The notes beneath the pieces were generated by a model that worked only from the letters and a program-made list of their open reading frames with translations, was not told the DNA's origin and did no database searches. From Sandaracinus sp964481145 (lineage in GTDB: Bacteria; Myxococcota_A; Polyangia; Polyangiales; Sandaracinaceae), in NCBI GenBank assembly GCA_964481145.1, contig CAYZTA010000019.1, forward strand, positions 26,231 to 90,230: DNA of 64,000 nt. Reading direction: 5' to 3'. Made by a program: the position numbers and the translations under genes. This document shows, piece after piece, positions 52,065 through 62,300 of the stretch (the stretch's first letter is position 1; each line of letters begins with the position of its first letter).

Positions 52065-52226
52065 ATGCGCGATATCATCCAACTCGTCTCCACGGCCGGC
52101 ACCGGCTACGCCTACGTCACCACGAAAAACAAGCGCACGAAGCCGGAAAAACTCGAGATCAAGAAGTTCGATCCGATCGCACGCAAACACGTGATCTTCG
52201 TCGAAAAGAAGATCTCCAAAGGATAG
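52065..52226 (+). CDS. rpmG: 50S ribosomal protein L33, cysteine-free (C-) form
   Basis: A 53-residue L33 (MRDIIQLVSTAG, TTKNKRTKPEKLEIKKFDPIARKHV). The zinc-binding CxxC pairs of C+ L33 are absent and there is no cysteine at all, so it needs no zinc. ATG 52065 follows AAAGGAG by five bases; an upstream in-frame start at 52026 lies inside the operator and is rejected. In bacteria with both forms, the C- copy is made during zinc shortage to replace the zinc-bearing one. The palindrome and COG0523 neighbour support that here. Many proteobacteria have only a C- L33, so the existence of a C+ copy elsewhere must be assumed. Confidence 0.94.
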   Translation: MRDIIQLVSTAGTGYAYVTTKNKRTKPEKLEIKKFDPIARKHVIFVEKKISKG

Positions 52227-52238
52227 ACGGTCGGCACC

Positions 52239-52259
52239 CAATGCAACTTTATTGCATTG
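52239..52259. promoter_or_regulatory. second TGCAAC-type inverted repeat after rpmG
   Basis: CAATGCAA (52239-52246), CTTTA, TTGCATTG (52252-52259): an 8-base perfect inverted repeat whose core TGCAAC-N4-TTGCA matches the core of the palindrome before rpmG (TGCAAC-N4-TTGCA). It could be a second operator copy or a weak hairpin ending the rpmG transcript, although no T-run follows. Confidence 0.4.
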
Positions 52260-52275
52260 TCTCCATCCCGTCGCT

Positions 52276-52436
52276 CTAGGGCGTGTCCGCATATTCCGGA
52301 CCGAGCATGGCGAAGGGCGCAGAATCGCAGGCTAGGCGCGAGGAGGGAGCAGGCGATAGCCTGTGACCGACGAGCAACAACGCATGCGATTCTGCGAACG
52401 AGCCAGGCGATGGGAGGATTTGCGGACACGCCCTAG
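52276..52436. mobile_element. 161-bp MITE-like element with long inverted ends
   Basis: The ends are exact 16-base inverted repeats, CTAGGGCGTGTCCGCA (52276-52291) and its complement (52421-52436). Behind them the arms remain similar for about 53 bases, including GCAGAATCGCA paired with TGCGATTCTGC. The centre carries CAGGCGATAGCCTG, another small palindrome. It encodes nothing. CTAG at both outer edges would fit insertion at a YTAR-type site, as known for the IS427 group of IS5-family elements, but the parent is not identified. It sits between rpmG and ccmA. Confidence 0.65.
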
Positions 52437-52485
52437 GACGTGGAAGGCACTCGAGTGAGTGCTCTCACGAGCCCCGCTTCGAGCG

Positions 52486-53196
52486 ATGGGGATGCTTCCT
52501 TCCGTCTCCCAGTCTACTCTGCGCTCCCTCGTGAACGCTCCCTTCGACCAAGTCGAGGCCAAAGGCCTCGTCAAGACCTTTGGCCCGACCCGCGCGCTTG
52601 CGGGAGTCGACCTCACGCTCCGCGCCGGAGAGGTCACGGTCATCGAAGGGCCGAATGGCTCGGGCAAGAGCACCTTGCTCGGCATTCTTTCGCTCCTGGT
52701 GCGCCCGACCCGCGGCACGATCCGTTTTGGAAACCGCGATGCGTTCGCCGAGCCCGAAGCGCTTCGTGCGAGCATCGGAGTGCTGGCGCATGCCGCGATG
52801 GTGTATCCCGATTTGACCGGCGCCGAGAGCCTCGCCCTCTCGGCGGCGCTCTATGGCGTGCGTGATACGAGCACACACCTCGTGAGTCTTCGTGCGCGCT
52901 TCGACATCGGTCCCTTCGGCGATCGCCCCACACGCACATATTCGCGCGGGCAATTGCAGCGGATCGCGCTAGCGCGAGCGCTCATTCATGCACCACAACT
53001 CCTCTTGCTCGACGAGCCGTCGACAGGGCTCGATGCAGCTTCGGTCGCACGGCTCGAAACTGCGGTTCAAGAAGAAAAAAAGCGGGGCGCCATCGTCGTG
53101 CTCGTCACCCATGATGCAACGTTTTCGCATGCCGTCGGCGATCGCCGAATCGCGCTCTCACGCGGACGCGTCGAACCCCCATCGGTGCTCACGTGA
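52486..53196 (+). CDS. ccmA: heme exporter ATP-binding protein CcmA-like
   Basis: ABC-transporter ATPase of about 236 residues with Walker A GPNGSGKST (55-63), the signature TYSRGQLQRIALARAL, Walker B LLLLDEPSTGLD and the H-loop VTHD. The overlap with a CcmB gene identifies it as the CcmA subunit used in system I cytochrome c maturation, where CcmAB drives release of holo-CcmE. Start uncertain: GTG 52459, ATG 52486 and ATG 52492 are all in frame and the conserved part begins only near residue 22; ATG 52486 is chosen. The MITE-like element ends 49 bases upstream and may have displaced or supplied promoter signals. Confidence 0.88.
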   Translation: MGMLPSVSQSTLRSLVNAPFDQVEAKGLVKTFGPTRALAGVDLTLRAGEVTVIEGPNGSGKSTLLGILSLLVRPTRGTIRFGNRDAFAEPEALRASIGVLAHAAMVYPDLTGAESLALSAALYGVRDTSTHLVSLRARFDIGPFGDRPTRTYSRGQLQRIALARALIHAPQLLLLDEPSTGLDAASVARLETAVQEEKKRGAIVVLVTHDATFSHAVGDRRIALSRGRVEPPSVLT

Positions 53197-53888
53197 GCTC
53201 AAACCAACGCCAAAGCACGCTCGAGGCGGCGCTGCGCATTGCCGCAAAAGACCTGCGGATCGAGCTTCGCACCCGAGAAATCACCGTGAGCACGGGGCTC
53301 TTCGCGATCCTCGTGGTGGTGCTCACATCGATCTCCTTCTACATCGATGAGCTCGTCGCGCGTCGCATCGCGCCTGGCGTGCTCTGGATTGCGATCGCGT
53401 TCTCCGGCGTGCTCGCGATCGGACGCACCTGGCAGCGCGAGCGCGAGCAAGACGCGATGCGCGGGCTCTTGCTCGCGCCGATTCCGCGTCCGGCGATCTT
53501 CGTCGGCAAGGCCATCGGGACCCTCGCCTTTCTCCTCACCATCGAGCTCGCCGTCGTACCGCTCGTGGCGGTCCTCTTTCACGTCGATCTGTTGGCGATT
53601 CTTCCTTTGCTCTCCGCGGTCCTCGTCCTCGGAACACTCGGCTTCGTGCTCACCGGAACACTGTTTGGTGCGATGACCGTACGAACGCAGTCACGCGACT
53701 TGATGCTCAGCGTCGTCGTGTTCCCGCTCGTGACGCCGGCGCTCCTCGCAGGCGTCGTCGCCACCCGCGAAATCCTCGGTGGTGGCCCAGTCGCTGAAAC
53801 ATTCGCGTGGCTGCGTGTGCTCGGAGCCTATGACCTCTTGGTCGGCGCATGTGGCTGGTTCTTGTTCGGCCCCTTGGTCAGCGATTGA
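53193..53888 (+). CDS. ccmB: heme exporter membrane protein CcmB
   Basis: 231 residues with six membrane spans. The N-terminal segment AKDLRIELRTREITVSTGLFAILVVVL is characteristic of CcmB, as is WIAIAFSGVLAIGRTWQREREQDAMRGLLLAP (the cytoplasmic loop contacting CcmA). Its GTG start overlaps the ccmA stop (GTGA). CcmC, CcmD, CcmE and CcmF are not in the window. The next gene is a TlpA-type thioredoxin, fitting a cytochrome c maturation setting where haem cysteines must be kept reduced. Confidence 0.92.
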   Translation: MSSNQRQSTLEAALRIAAKDLRIELRTREITVSTGLFAILVVVLTSISFYIDELVARRIAPGVLWIAIAFSGVLAIGRTWQREREQDAMRGLLLAPIPRPAIFVGKAIGTLAFLLTIELAVVPLVAVLFHVDLLAILPLLSAVLVLGTLGFVLTGTLFGAMTVRTQSRDLMLSVVVFPLVTPALLAGVVATREILGGGPVAETFAWLRVLGAYDLLVGACGWFLFGPLVSD

Positions 53889-53932
53889 ACCCGCCTTGCT
53901 CATCAGCGCACTCAGCCCCAACATCTGCCACC

Positions 53933-54538
53933 ATGCGTCGCGCTGAAATTGTCTCCGGTATCGTAGTTTTCCTTTTGGGTGGGCCGCTCGCGTTCATGTA
54001 CGCGAGCGCTTTGGCCGATGGCGAAACACGCAGGACCGAAGCACCTTTGCGCGCGCTCCTGGGCAGCTCGTACGATGCACTTCGTCGCGGCGAGGCGACC
54101 GAGCAGCACTATCTAGGCCATGATCGATTGGCACCAGATTTCACTCTCACCGATCGAGAGGGGCGCCCGTTTCGGCTTTCGGAGCACCGCGGCAAAGTGG
54201 TCATCCTCAACTTCTGGACCGTGACCTGCCAGCCCTGTGTCGAAGAAATGCCGGAGTTCGAAGTGTTGGCGCGCATTGTCTCCGAGCGCAATGACATGGA
54301 GCTCGTTGCGATCTCGACCGATCGCGATTGGGACACGGTCGGGACCGTGGTCGGTGCCCGCTCGCCGCTCCGGGTGCTGCTCGATCCCGACAAAGCCGTG
54401 GTCCGCGAAAAGTTCGGCACGCGCCTGTATCCAGAAACCTGGATCATCGATCGAGAAGGCGTCATTCGAATGCGGGTCGATGGTCAACGTCAGTGGTCGA
54501 GCGCTGTCACCCTCGATGCGATCGAGTCATTCCTCTGA
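53933..54538 (+). CDS. membrane-anchored TlpA/ResA-like thiol-disulfide protein
   Basis: 201 residues. An N-terminal membrane anchor (IVSGIVVFLLGGPLAFMYASA) puts the rest in the periplasm. The AhpC/TSA-redoxin fold follows: APDFTLTDREGRPFRLSEHRGKVVILNFWTVTCQPCVEEMPEFE with the redox pair Cys99-Gln-Pro-Cys102, and the cis-Pro segment LYPETWIIDREGVI. ATG 53933 gives a sensible anchor; the longer frame from 53849 overlaps ccmB. It follows ccmB by 44 bases and probably reduces apocytochrome c cysteines. Confidence 0.9.
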   Translation: MRRAEIVSGIVVFLLGGPLAFMYASALADGETRRTEAPLRALLGSSYDALRRGEATEQHYLGHDRLAPDFTLTDREGRPFRLSEHRGKVVILNFWTVTCQPCVEEMPEFEVLARIVSERNDMELVAISTDRDWDTVGTVVGARSPLRVLLDPDKAVVREKFGTRLYPETWIIDREGVIRMRVDGQRQWSSAVTLDAIESFL

Positions 54539-54541
54539 GCC

Positions 54542-55030
54542 TCATGCAAGAGGGTCCTCGACGATCTTGGGCCGGATGCGCACCTGTCCCAGCTCGAGAT
54601 AGGTGCCTTCTTCATCCTCACCGAGGAGCGGGCTCAGCTGAAGCGCAGCGTGCGCATCGAAGCGCGCCGGAAGTCGTCCCTCTCGAACTTGACAGTAAAG
54701 GGCACCATCCCGCCCTTCTCGCAGCGTCGTGACGTCGAGCACCTCCTCGCGCCGGTCGGACAAATGCAGCGTCACCGTCGCTCCGCGAATCGTCGACGAA
54801 CGAACGAACACGGGCGGGCCTTCGATCTCGACATAGGCCCAATTGACGTCGTTTTTTAGGCAAAATCGGCCATCTTCGGCACGATCGACCCAGGCATCGA
54901 AGGCCTGCGTAAGCAAAACATGGGTGATCTGCGTCTCGCCATCGAACCACCGCCCCAACGCATCACGACGAAGTTTCGTCTCACGAGAGCGTCCCTGGGG
55001 CAACATCGCCATCGGATCCATCATGAACAC
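54542..55030 (-). CDS. DUF1285-family protein
   Basis: 162 residues fitting the DUF1285 family: RRDALGRWFDGETQITHVLLTQAFDAWVDRAEDGRFCLKNDVNWAYVEIEGPPVFVRS is the conserved core, followed by a beta-rich half ending YLELGQVRIRPK. The family is of unknown function, with structures that show paired PH-like or KOW-like small beta domains. No signal peptide, so cytoplasmic. ATG 55030 is the longest start; ATG 55021 and 55012 are also available. It converges with the TlpA-like gene (three bases between stops) and is divergent from tamB over 136 bases that hold nothing else I can support. Confidence 0.82.
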   Translation of the reverse strand: MFMMDPMAMLPQGRSRETKLRRDALGRWFDGETQITHVLLTQAFDAWVDRAEDGRFCLKNDVNWAYVEIEGPPVFVRSSTIRGATVTLHLSDRREEVLDVTTLREGRDGALYCQVREGRLPARFDAHAALQLSPLLGEDEEGTYLELGQVRIRPKIVEDPLA

Positions 55031-55166
55031 ATACCTGGCAATTCTCCTCCCCGCACTTCACCTTGCTCACATCGGAGCACCGGTTCACGCACGCTCGAGC
55101 TTGCCAGGATTGAGCCAGTCCCCCTCCTGACGTGCTAGCCTCGGGCTTTCCCTTACTGGAACTTGC

Positions 55167-58100
55167 GTGCGTCCTAGGATCGCGTTTCGCCGTTGGCGCA
55201 AGTGGGCGGTGATCCTTGCGATCTTCGCGATCGGCATCCCTGTATCCGCAGCCATCACGATTCGCGGTGCAGAAGCCCATCACCGGTTGCGTTCTCTCGC
55301 CACGACGGCCATTCAGGACGAGCTCGGCCTGCGTGCATCCCTGGGCCGCGTACACCTCGAGCTCGTGCCGCTCGGCATCGTCGCCGAAGACGTCGCCCTC
55401 GATGATCCAGTCTACGGACGATTGGCCGATGCCGAGCGAATCGTCGTGCGCCCTTCTTTCGGCGCACTGCTCCGCGGCCGGGTCGACCTCGAGGAGCTCG
55501 AGCTCCGCGGCGCTCAAGTTCATCTCGTCATCCGCGATGGGGCCATCCGCAATGTGCCGAAGATCGACACCGGGGAAACGGGCGGTTCCTCCCATCTTCC
55601 TTTCGGTCGCCTCACGATCATCGATTCCGTGCTTTCGGTCGACGCCGGGCCCATGGAATCCGGTGAATTGGAAGACATCGACATCGTCGTGGAGGCCAAA
55701 CCGGGAGGAGTCATCTCGGTCTTCGCGCACGTCCCGCGCGGTCATTTGACCCGCTATGGAGTCCGTCACGAGTCCTTTGGGCTCGATGCTCATATCGAGC
55801 TCTCCCCCGATACGGTGCACGTGCACGAGCTCGAAGCCCATCTCGGCTCTCTCCATACAACCATTCACCACGGATTGATTCCGTTGCCTCCGCCCGATCC
55901 CACGCTGCCCGGCGCTTCCGGGTATGCCGGCGAGATCGAGCTGTCCGCAGAGCTCGAGCATCTCAGACAACTCGCGCTCCCTCTCACGATCCCAGAGATG
56001 CATGGACGACTGTCAGTACGCGCGCGCATTCGCGACGACCGCACCGAAGGGCAACGCGCCGTCGGCACGGTCGAGCTGGAGAACGGACGCATCCTCGAGT
56101 TTGGTCTCGGCCAACACATTCATCTCCCCTTCGTCGCCAACCGGAATGAAATCCGAGTGAATGACGCGGTCATCGAGGTGGTCGGCAATGGCGGAAGACT
56201 GAATATCAATGGGACCCTCGGCCTCCGCCCCGATCTACCGCTCGATGCCGAAGTCCATCTGCACGGGTTTTCGTTCGCGCATTTGATGGAGCAACTCGAT
56301 GTCAGCGCAAACTCGATCGTGGAATGGATCTTCGACGGACGCATGGTGCTCCGCGGTTCGATTCGCGATGTGGATTTGCGCGGACCCATCGATTTACGAA
56401 CGCGCGACTTCGTCGTCAGCACGGGCCCTTATCACGCCCGTCCGCTCGACCCCGTGATCGCCATCCCGAGGGGGACCTTCCGCGGAAGCTGGTCCATCCG
56501 GCCCGACGCGATTCGCTTCTCCGACTTGGTTGGCGTGTTGCCGCACAGCCGCATCCTCGGCGACGTTCATCTCGGCTTCGACAATCTGCTCCGCGTCGAC
56601 GCACGCGCCGATCCCGCCGACCTCCGTGACATCTCGCACATCTCACGCTTTGCCGTGGCAGGCACCGGACGCGCGGACTGCCACATCGACGGCACGTTTC
56701 AGGCCCCCCACGTGACCGGCCACGTCCGCCTGGCGGACTTCGAATTCGATGGCATGCGCATCGGCGACGTCGAGAGTGATGCGCGCCTCGATCCTGACGG
56801 CATGGGCGTCCTTTTTCCGCACGTGGTCGCGGCCAAAGCAGAAAGCCGCTATGCCGCGAACGACGTCTACCTCGATTTCCGAGAGAACCGCTTTCGAATG
56901 TCCGGTCGACTGGAGCTCGACCGCATGCGGCTCACCGATTTTTATCACGTCTTCGGGCTCGAAGCGGATGAGCGCTTCACGCCATATCAGGGCCTGGCCC
57001 ATGGCCGCGCCGAGATCGCATTCACGAGCGGTTTTCCTTCGGATTCTCCGAGCGGAACCCTCGATGTCCACACCGATCTCGCGTTCTCCGAAATCTCACT
57101 CGATGGCATTTCGTTCACCCAAAGCGAAGCGATCGGCCATTTCCGTTGGCTCGATTGGTCGCGCGGCATCGCGGGCGCAGAGCTCGAGCTCGCTCACGCG
57201 ACGTTGCGCAAAGGTTCAGGCACGGTCGCGCTGAGCGGACGCATGGAGCTGGGTGGCCGACTCCAGATGATCGCGGCGGCCGATGCGCTCTCACTCCGCG
57301 ACATCGAAGGAGTCGGTGATCGTTTGCCTTCGCTCGATGGGATCGTGAGCGCGACCGCAGACGTCGGAGGCACGGCGACCGAGATGCGCCTCGACATGGA
57401 CGTGGGCTTCACGAACATGATGTATGGCGGACGAAGCATCGGTGATGGTCGCGCTTACGTGCGCATGACCCACCAAGGCGATTCTTGGGTTCAAGATGCG
57501 CTCTCGCCAGCGCTCGCCCCTGATGCCCAAGACTGCATGCGCGCGCGTCGTGGGCTCGCACGCGCCAACTGGGCTCCCGATCCGCCGCTCCGAACGATCG
57601 ACGGGCTCATGCCGCGACAATCGAACCCGAGCGCGTTCCTCATCTGTGGGAGCGCGCTCGACGGCCGACTGAACATCGACCTCGCGATCGGCCGTACCAC
57701 TCAATATCCGATGAGAGGTCGGATCGCATGGGATGGTCTCGATCTGAGTCCGTTCTTGCCAGACTTGATGTCGAGCGGCCCACACCACGCGCATGGCAAA
57801 ATGAGCGGCGAGCTCATGGTGGATGGAGGCGCGCTCCGAGACCCCGCCGCGCTCGAAGCCCATCTCCTCGTCTCCGAGTTTGAGCTCGGCCACGGCGATC
57901 TCGTCTTGGCCAACCGCGGCCCCATCGTCGTCACACTGAAAAATGGCATCGCACGGGTCGAGCGCGCACGCCTTCGAGGTCCTGATGCGCGCATGCGCGT
58001 GCGTGGTCAATATGCGTTGCCCACCGAAAGCACGAATGGCGGTTTGGCACTCTCGCTCGAGGGCCATGTCGATCTTGGAGTCCTCACGCGCATGACCTCT

Positions 58101-59399
58101 GCGATCATCGAAGCCGATGGTCAGATCGAGGCCCGTCTCGCGATCAGCGGCCCCCTCTCAGACCCTGAAATCTATGGCGAAGCCCGCATCGAAGACGGCT
58201 TCGTACGTGCCCTCGGCGTTCCGACCCCTCTTTCTGAGGTCGGCGCTCGCATCACATTCAGCGCGCGCAGCATTCAGTTCGACGACATTCACATGCAAGT
58301 TGCGCATGGCACAGTCCGTGGGCGAGGAGAGGCGCGCATCGCCGATGGTGCGATCGAGCGCTGGGCGCTCCAACTCCGCGGCGCAGACCTCTTCCTCACT
58401 CCCGCGGAAGGGCTGGATGTCGCGCTTTCGACCGATCTCGAAGTGGCCTGGACTCGAGGAGAACGCCTCCCCACCGCGCGGGGTGAGTTGAGCATCGAAC
58501 GCCTGACGTTCTCACGCAATATCGATCTCGGAACGACCCTTGGTGATCTCGCACGAACACAACGCGCCATCGTCGAACGTTATGATCCAGGCAGAGAGCG
58601 CATCATGCTCGATCTGCGCATCGCCTCCGAACAGCCTTTCGTCGTGCGCAACAATCTCCTCGAGGCCGAGCTCGTGATCGACGATACTCAACGGCCATTT
58701 CGGATCGTCGGCACCGATCAGCGCTTCGGTATGCTCGGCAACATGGAGTTCACTCGCGGACGAATCTTCTTCCGGAACTCGGTCTTCGATCTCCGAACTG
58801 GATTTCTCTCATTCGATGACGAGACTCGAATCGACCCGAGCTTTCGAATCGATGCCGTGAGTGAGATCCGACGAAGTGGTGATCTCGCGGGAGCGAGATG
58901 GCGTATTTTGCTCGATGCCCACGGCTCCCTCGAGTCTTTCCAAATCGGCACACGCAGCGATCCCGATCTTCCCCAGGAGGACATTCTCATGTTGCTCGCC
59001 GTCGGCATGACGCGCAGCGAGTTCGAGCAACTGCAAGCAGGGGACGTCGGAAGCACCGCGGCGCTCGAGGCGCTGACGCAACTGAGCGGCGTCGATCGCG
59101 AAGTCCGTCGCGCTGTCCCGCTCATCGATGATTTCCGAATCACGAGCGCCTATTCGCTACGCACGGGACGCACCGAACCGCAGGTTTCGGTCGGCAAACG
59201 CATCGCCGATCGCGTGCGCGTGAGCGCCACGACCGGCGTCGGCGCGGGAGAAGCCCGTGATTTCCGTGCCCTCGTCGACATGCAACTCGACGACACGACC
59301 GGTGTGCAGTGCAGCTATGACAACTTTACGACCACCGCAAGCGCGTCGTCGTTTGGAAATGTCGGCTGCGATTTGCGTTGGAGGCTCGAGTTCGAGTGA
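55167..59399 (+). CDS. tamB: TamB/AsmA-like translocation and assembly protein
   Basis: 1410 residues. One N-terminal membrane span (WAVILAIFAIGIPVSAAITI) anchors a huge beta-rich periplasmic part (repeating DLEELELRGAQVHL, LRVDARADPADLRDIS types) of the AsmA/TamB class, ending in the DUF490/TamB C-terminal domain (FVVRNNLLEAELVI, GNMEFTRGRIFFRN, QEDILMLLAVGMTRSEFEQL, VSVGKRIADRVRVSATTGVG). Such proteins form a hydrophobic groove from inner to outer membrane and are thought to move phospholipids or assist outer-membrane proteins. GTG 55167 is the start. Its stop overlaps the GTG of the next gene, a BamA/TamA-family barrel, its expected partner. Confidence 0.92.
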   Translation: MRPRIAFRRWRKWAVILAIFAIGIPVSAAITIRGAEAHHRLRSLATTAIQDELGLRASLGRVHLELVPLGIVAEDVALDDPVYGRLADAERIVVRPSFGALLRGRVDLEELELRGAQVHLVIRDGAIRNVPKIDTGETGGSSHLPFGRLTIIDSVLSVDAGPMESGELEDIDIVVEAKPGGVISVFAHVPRGHLTRYGVRHESFGLDAHIELSPDTVHVHELEAHLGSLHTTIHHGLIPLPPPDPTLPGASGYAGEIELSAELEHLRQLALPLTIPEMHGRLSVRARIRDDRTEGQRAVGTVELENGRILEFGLGQHIHLPFVANRNEIRVNDAVIEVVGNGGRLNINGTLGLRPDLPLDAEVHLHGFSFAHLMEQLDVSANSIVEWIFDGRMVLRGSIRDVDLRGPIDLRTRDFVVSTGPYHARPLDPVIAIPRGTFRGSWSIRPDAIRFSDLVGVLPHSRILGDVHLGFDNLLRVDARADPADLRDISHISRFAVAGTGRADCHIDGTFQAPHVTGHVRLADFEFDGMRIGDVESDARLDPDGMGVLFPHVVAAKAESRYAANDVYLDFRENRFRMSGRLELDRMRLTDFYHVFGLEADERFTPYQGLAHGRAEIAFTSGFPSDSPSGTLDVHTDLAFSEISLDGISFTQSEAIGHFRWLDWSRGIAGAELELAHATLRKGSGTVALSGRMELGGRLQMIAAADALSLRDIEGVGDRLPSLDGIVSATADVGGTATEMRLDMDVGFTNMMYGGRSIGDGRAYVRMTHQGDSWVQDALSPALAPDAQDCMRARRGLARANWAPDPPLRTIDGLMPRQSNPSAFLICGSALDGRLNIDLAIGRTTQYPMRGRIAWDGLDLSPFLPDLMSSGPHHAHGKMSGELMVDGGALRDPAALEAHLLVSEFELGHGDLVLANRGPIVVTLKNGIARVERARLRGPDARMRVRGQYALPTESTNGGLALSLEGHVDLGVLTRMTSAIIEADGQIEARLAISGPLSDPEIYGEARIEDGFVRALGVPTPLSEVGARITFSARSIQFDDIHMQVAHGTVRGRGEARIADGAIERWALQLRGADLFLTPAEGLDVALSTDLEVAWTRGERLPTARGELSIERLTFSRNIDLGTTLGDLARTQRAIVERYDPGRERIMLDLRIASEQPFVVRNNLLEAELVIDDTQRPFRIVGTDQRFGMLGNMEFTRGRIFFRNSVFDLRTGFLSFDDETRIDPSFRIDAVSEIRRSGDLAGARWRILLDAHGSLESFQIGTRSDPDLPQEDILMLLAVGMTRSEFEQLQAGDVGSTAALEALTQLSGVDREVRRAVPLIDDFRITSAYSLRTGRTEPQVSVGKRIADRVRVSATTGVGAGEARDFRALVDMQLDDTTGVQCSYDNFTTTASASSFGNVGCDLRWRLEFE

Positions 59400-62300
59400 A
59401 CCTCCGATTCCTTCGGATCCTCGCGCTGCTGGCCGCCTTCGTCATGCCGAGCGGGAAGGTGTTCGCCGACGTGCCACCAGACCTCGCTGGACGTCCGATT
59501 CTCTCGGTCGAAGTCGAAGGAGGAGGCTCTCCGAACGAACTGCACGCGCTTGGCCTTGCCCCCTCGGCAGAGCTCCGGCGAAGCACGGTCCGGCGAGCCA
59601 TCACGCGTCTGCTTTCGACGGGTCGCTGGGCCGATGTGCGCATCTCCGCGGAGACGCGAGAAGAGGGCGTCATCCTCTACGTCTCGTTGATCCCACGGAT
59701 GATCATCACACGAATCGAGCTCAGAGGAAATTCGCAGATCGGCAGCGATGAGCTCCTCTCGGTGCTGGGAGTGCGCGAAGGGATCGAGATCGAGCAAGGC
59801 ACCCTCCCCTCCTCCGCCCAAGAAGCGGAAGAGCTTTATGCCAACCGCGGATGGGTGGAGGCCGAGGTTTCTCTTCGATTGAGAGACACAGACGACCCCG
59901 CCCGCAAAGTCTTGCTCATCGCCGTGCACGAAGGCGAGCCGCTGCGTGTGCGAGAGATTCAGTGGGAAGGAGCTTCAGCGCACCGAGACGATGTCGCGCT
60001 TTCGACGCTCGGCCTCGGTGCAGGAGACATCCTCGACCGGCGGCGTCTCGACGAAGGATTGCGCGCCGTGCAGGTGAGGCTGCGCGAAAGAGGTTGGCTC
60101 GAAGCACGCGTGGGTGAACCCACCCTCGAGCCCACGCCAAGAGGTGTCGTTCTCCGCATCCCACTTCACGAAGGCCGCCATTACCGCGTCGAGATGCAAG
60201 GTCACGAGCCGCTCGGCGCAGACGTGGTCGCTGATGTGCTCGAGCTTTCGTCCGAACCGCTCAGCGAACCCGTACTCACCGCGGTTCGCGAGCGCATCGT
60301 ACAACTCTATCTCCGGCACGGATTTCATCACGTCGACGTCACGCTCCATCGCACCCGCGATCCCGCGCGGATCGACCAACCGCGCGCCGCGCGATTGCTC
60401 ATCGAGATCGAGCCCGGGGAGCAGCTCCAAGTCATCGGCGTCTCGTTTCCCGGAGCGGGTCATTTCGCCCCCGATTTCCTGCGCGACCAGATCAATAGCT
60501 ACTTGGAAGAAGACCTCCCCGCCCCCGATTTGCTCTGGCCTGTCGACTCCGATGTCGTGGATCGCATTGGTCTCTCTGGGCGGCGGGCACGAACACGCCG
60601 CGAGGTTCCGGCGCACGTCGAGGTCCTGCCCAACCACATCTGGTATGAGCCCACGTACCTCGAAGCCACGCTGCACATCGCCGAGCTCTATCAAGCCGCG
60701 GGCTTTCTCAATGCGCGCATCGGCGCTCCGGAAATGCGCGAGCTCGAAGACAACCGTGCCGTCGTGACGATTCCGGTCTTCGAAGGACCTCGCACTCTGA
60801 TCTACGACGTACGTACCCACGGAAACGAGATCCTCACGTCGCGTGCAGCGCTCGAAGCCGCCGGACTCGAACGCGGTGATGCCTTCGGGTATCTCCCTCT
60901 CGAGCAAGCGAGACGACGTGTGCGCGATCTCTATGCCGAACACGGGTATCTCTTTGCTCGCATCGACCCCGTGGTGCGGTTTTCGCCCGATGGAGAGCGG
61001 GCCGAGATCGTCTTCGAAGTGATCGAACGTTTCCCAGTTTCGATCGGAGACATCCAGATCGAAGGAGCATCTCAGACCGATCACGGGATGATTCTCGATG
61101 TCATCCGCTTTCACCCCGGCGATCTCTATCGACCCTCTCGGCTTCGAGAAGGCGAAGAACGACTTCGTGCGCTTGGCATCTTTGCCAGTGTCCGCATCAC
61201 ACCCGCCGATCCCGATCTCGCCGAGCGCGTGAAGCCGCTCGTCGTCACCGTCACCGAGCACGATCCTCAGAGCGTCGGCCTCTCGGCGGGGTTTGCGACC
61301 GGAGAAGGCGCGCGCGGGACGTTCGAGTACGGTTATCGCAACCTCTTCGGGTTGGCGCTCACGCTCGCGGTGCGAATCCAGCTCGCATATCAGGTCCTCT
61401 TTCAAGATGCCGAGCTCGAGCAAGCGATCACGAGCTCCGGACGAGAAAACGTCCTCAACCGACTCGAACGGCGCATCACCTTAGGATTTGGCTTTCCTTG
61501 GATTCCCGGATTGCCTCATGTGCGGGGCGCGCTGGACCTCGCACACATTCGCGACAATGAGCGCGATTTCGGCTACGACAAAAACGGTGTCGTCCTCTCG
61601 TTCACTTGGGTTCCCGAGCGATTTTTCGCGCTCACGCTCTCTGGTGAGATCGAACACAACGCCGTGCAGCTCTTCGGCGAACGTCAGAATCTCCGGGAAC
61701 GAATCGCGCAAGCGATCGCCGCGGGCGATGGGCGTACACAACGACTCTTGAGGGTCCCCGAGGGCAACACTGCGATCGGAAGCACGCGGCTCTCCACCTC
61801 GATCGATCTCCGCGACAATCCATTTACTCCCACACGTGGTGTCTTCGCTGCGCTCAGCAGCGAGTACGTGCACTCGATCGCGAGCGAAATCGTCGACCCG
61901 ATGCAACCCGCGTTTTTCTCTCATTTCTTCAAACTCACGGCGACTGTCTCGGGGTACATCCCGATCACCGAACAGGTCGTATTGGCGATGCAAGGCCGCC
62001 TTGGCGCGATCCTCCACGCCGAAGAGGCGTCGCGCACCTATCCCAACCGCGCCTATTACTTGGGTGGTGTCGATACACTGCGCGGCTTCTTGCACGATCA
62101 AGTCATCCCCGAAGACCAGGCGCGCCTCATTCGAGAAACGGATTTGAACCCGCTCGACATCGTGCGTTCCGGCGACTTCTTTTATCTTTTTCGGCTGGAG
62201 CTGCGTTTTCCCATCGTGGATGCGCTCCAGGCCGGTGTTTTCGCCGATATCGGCAACGTCTGGGCCTCGATCGGGCTCATCGACCGCTTCGCGGTCCGTT

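Noticed and set aside
55023..55130. Short frame with a signal-peptide-like start (MNTYLAILLPALHLAHIG)
   Set aside because: Only 35 codons, overlaps the DUF1285 start on the other strand, no ribosome site and no mature part.
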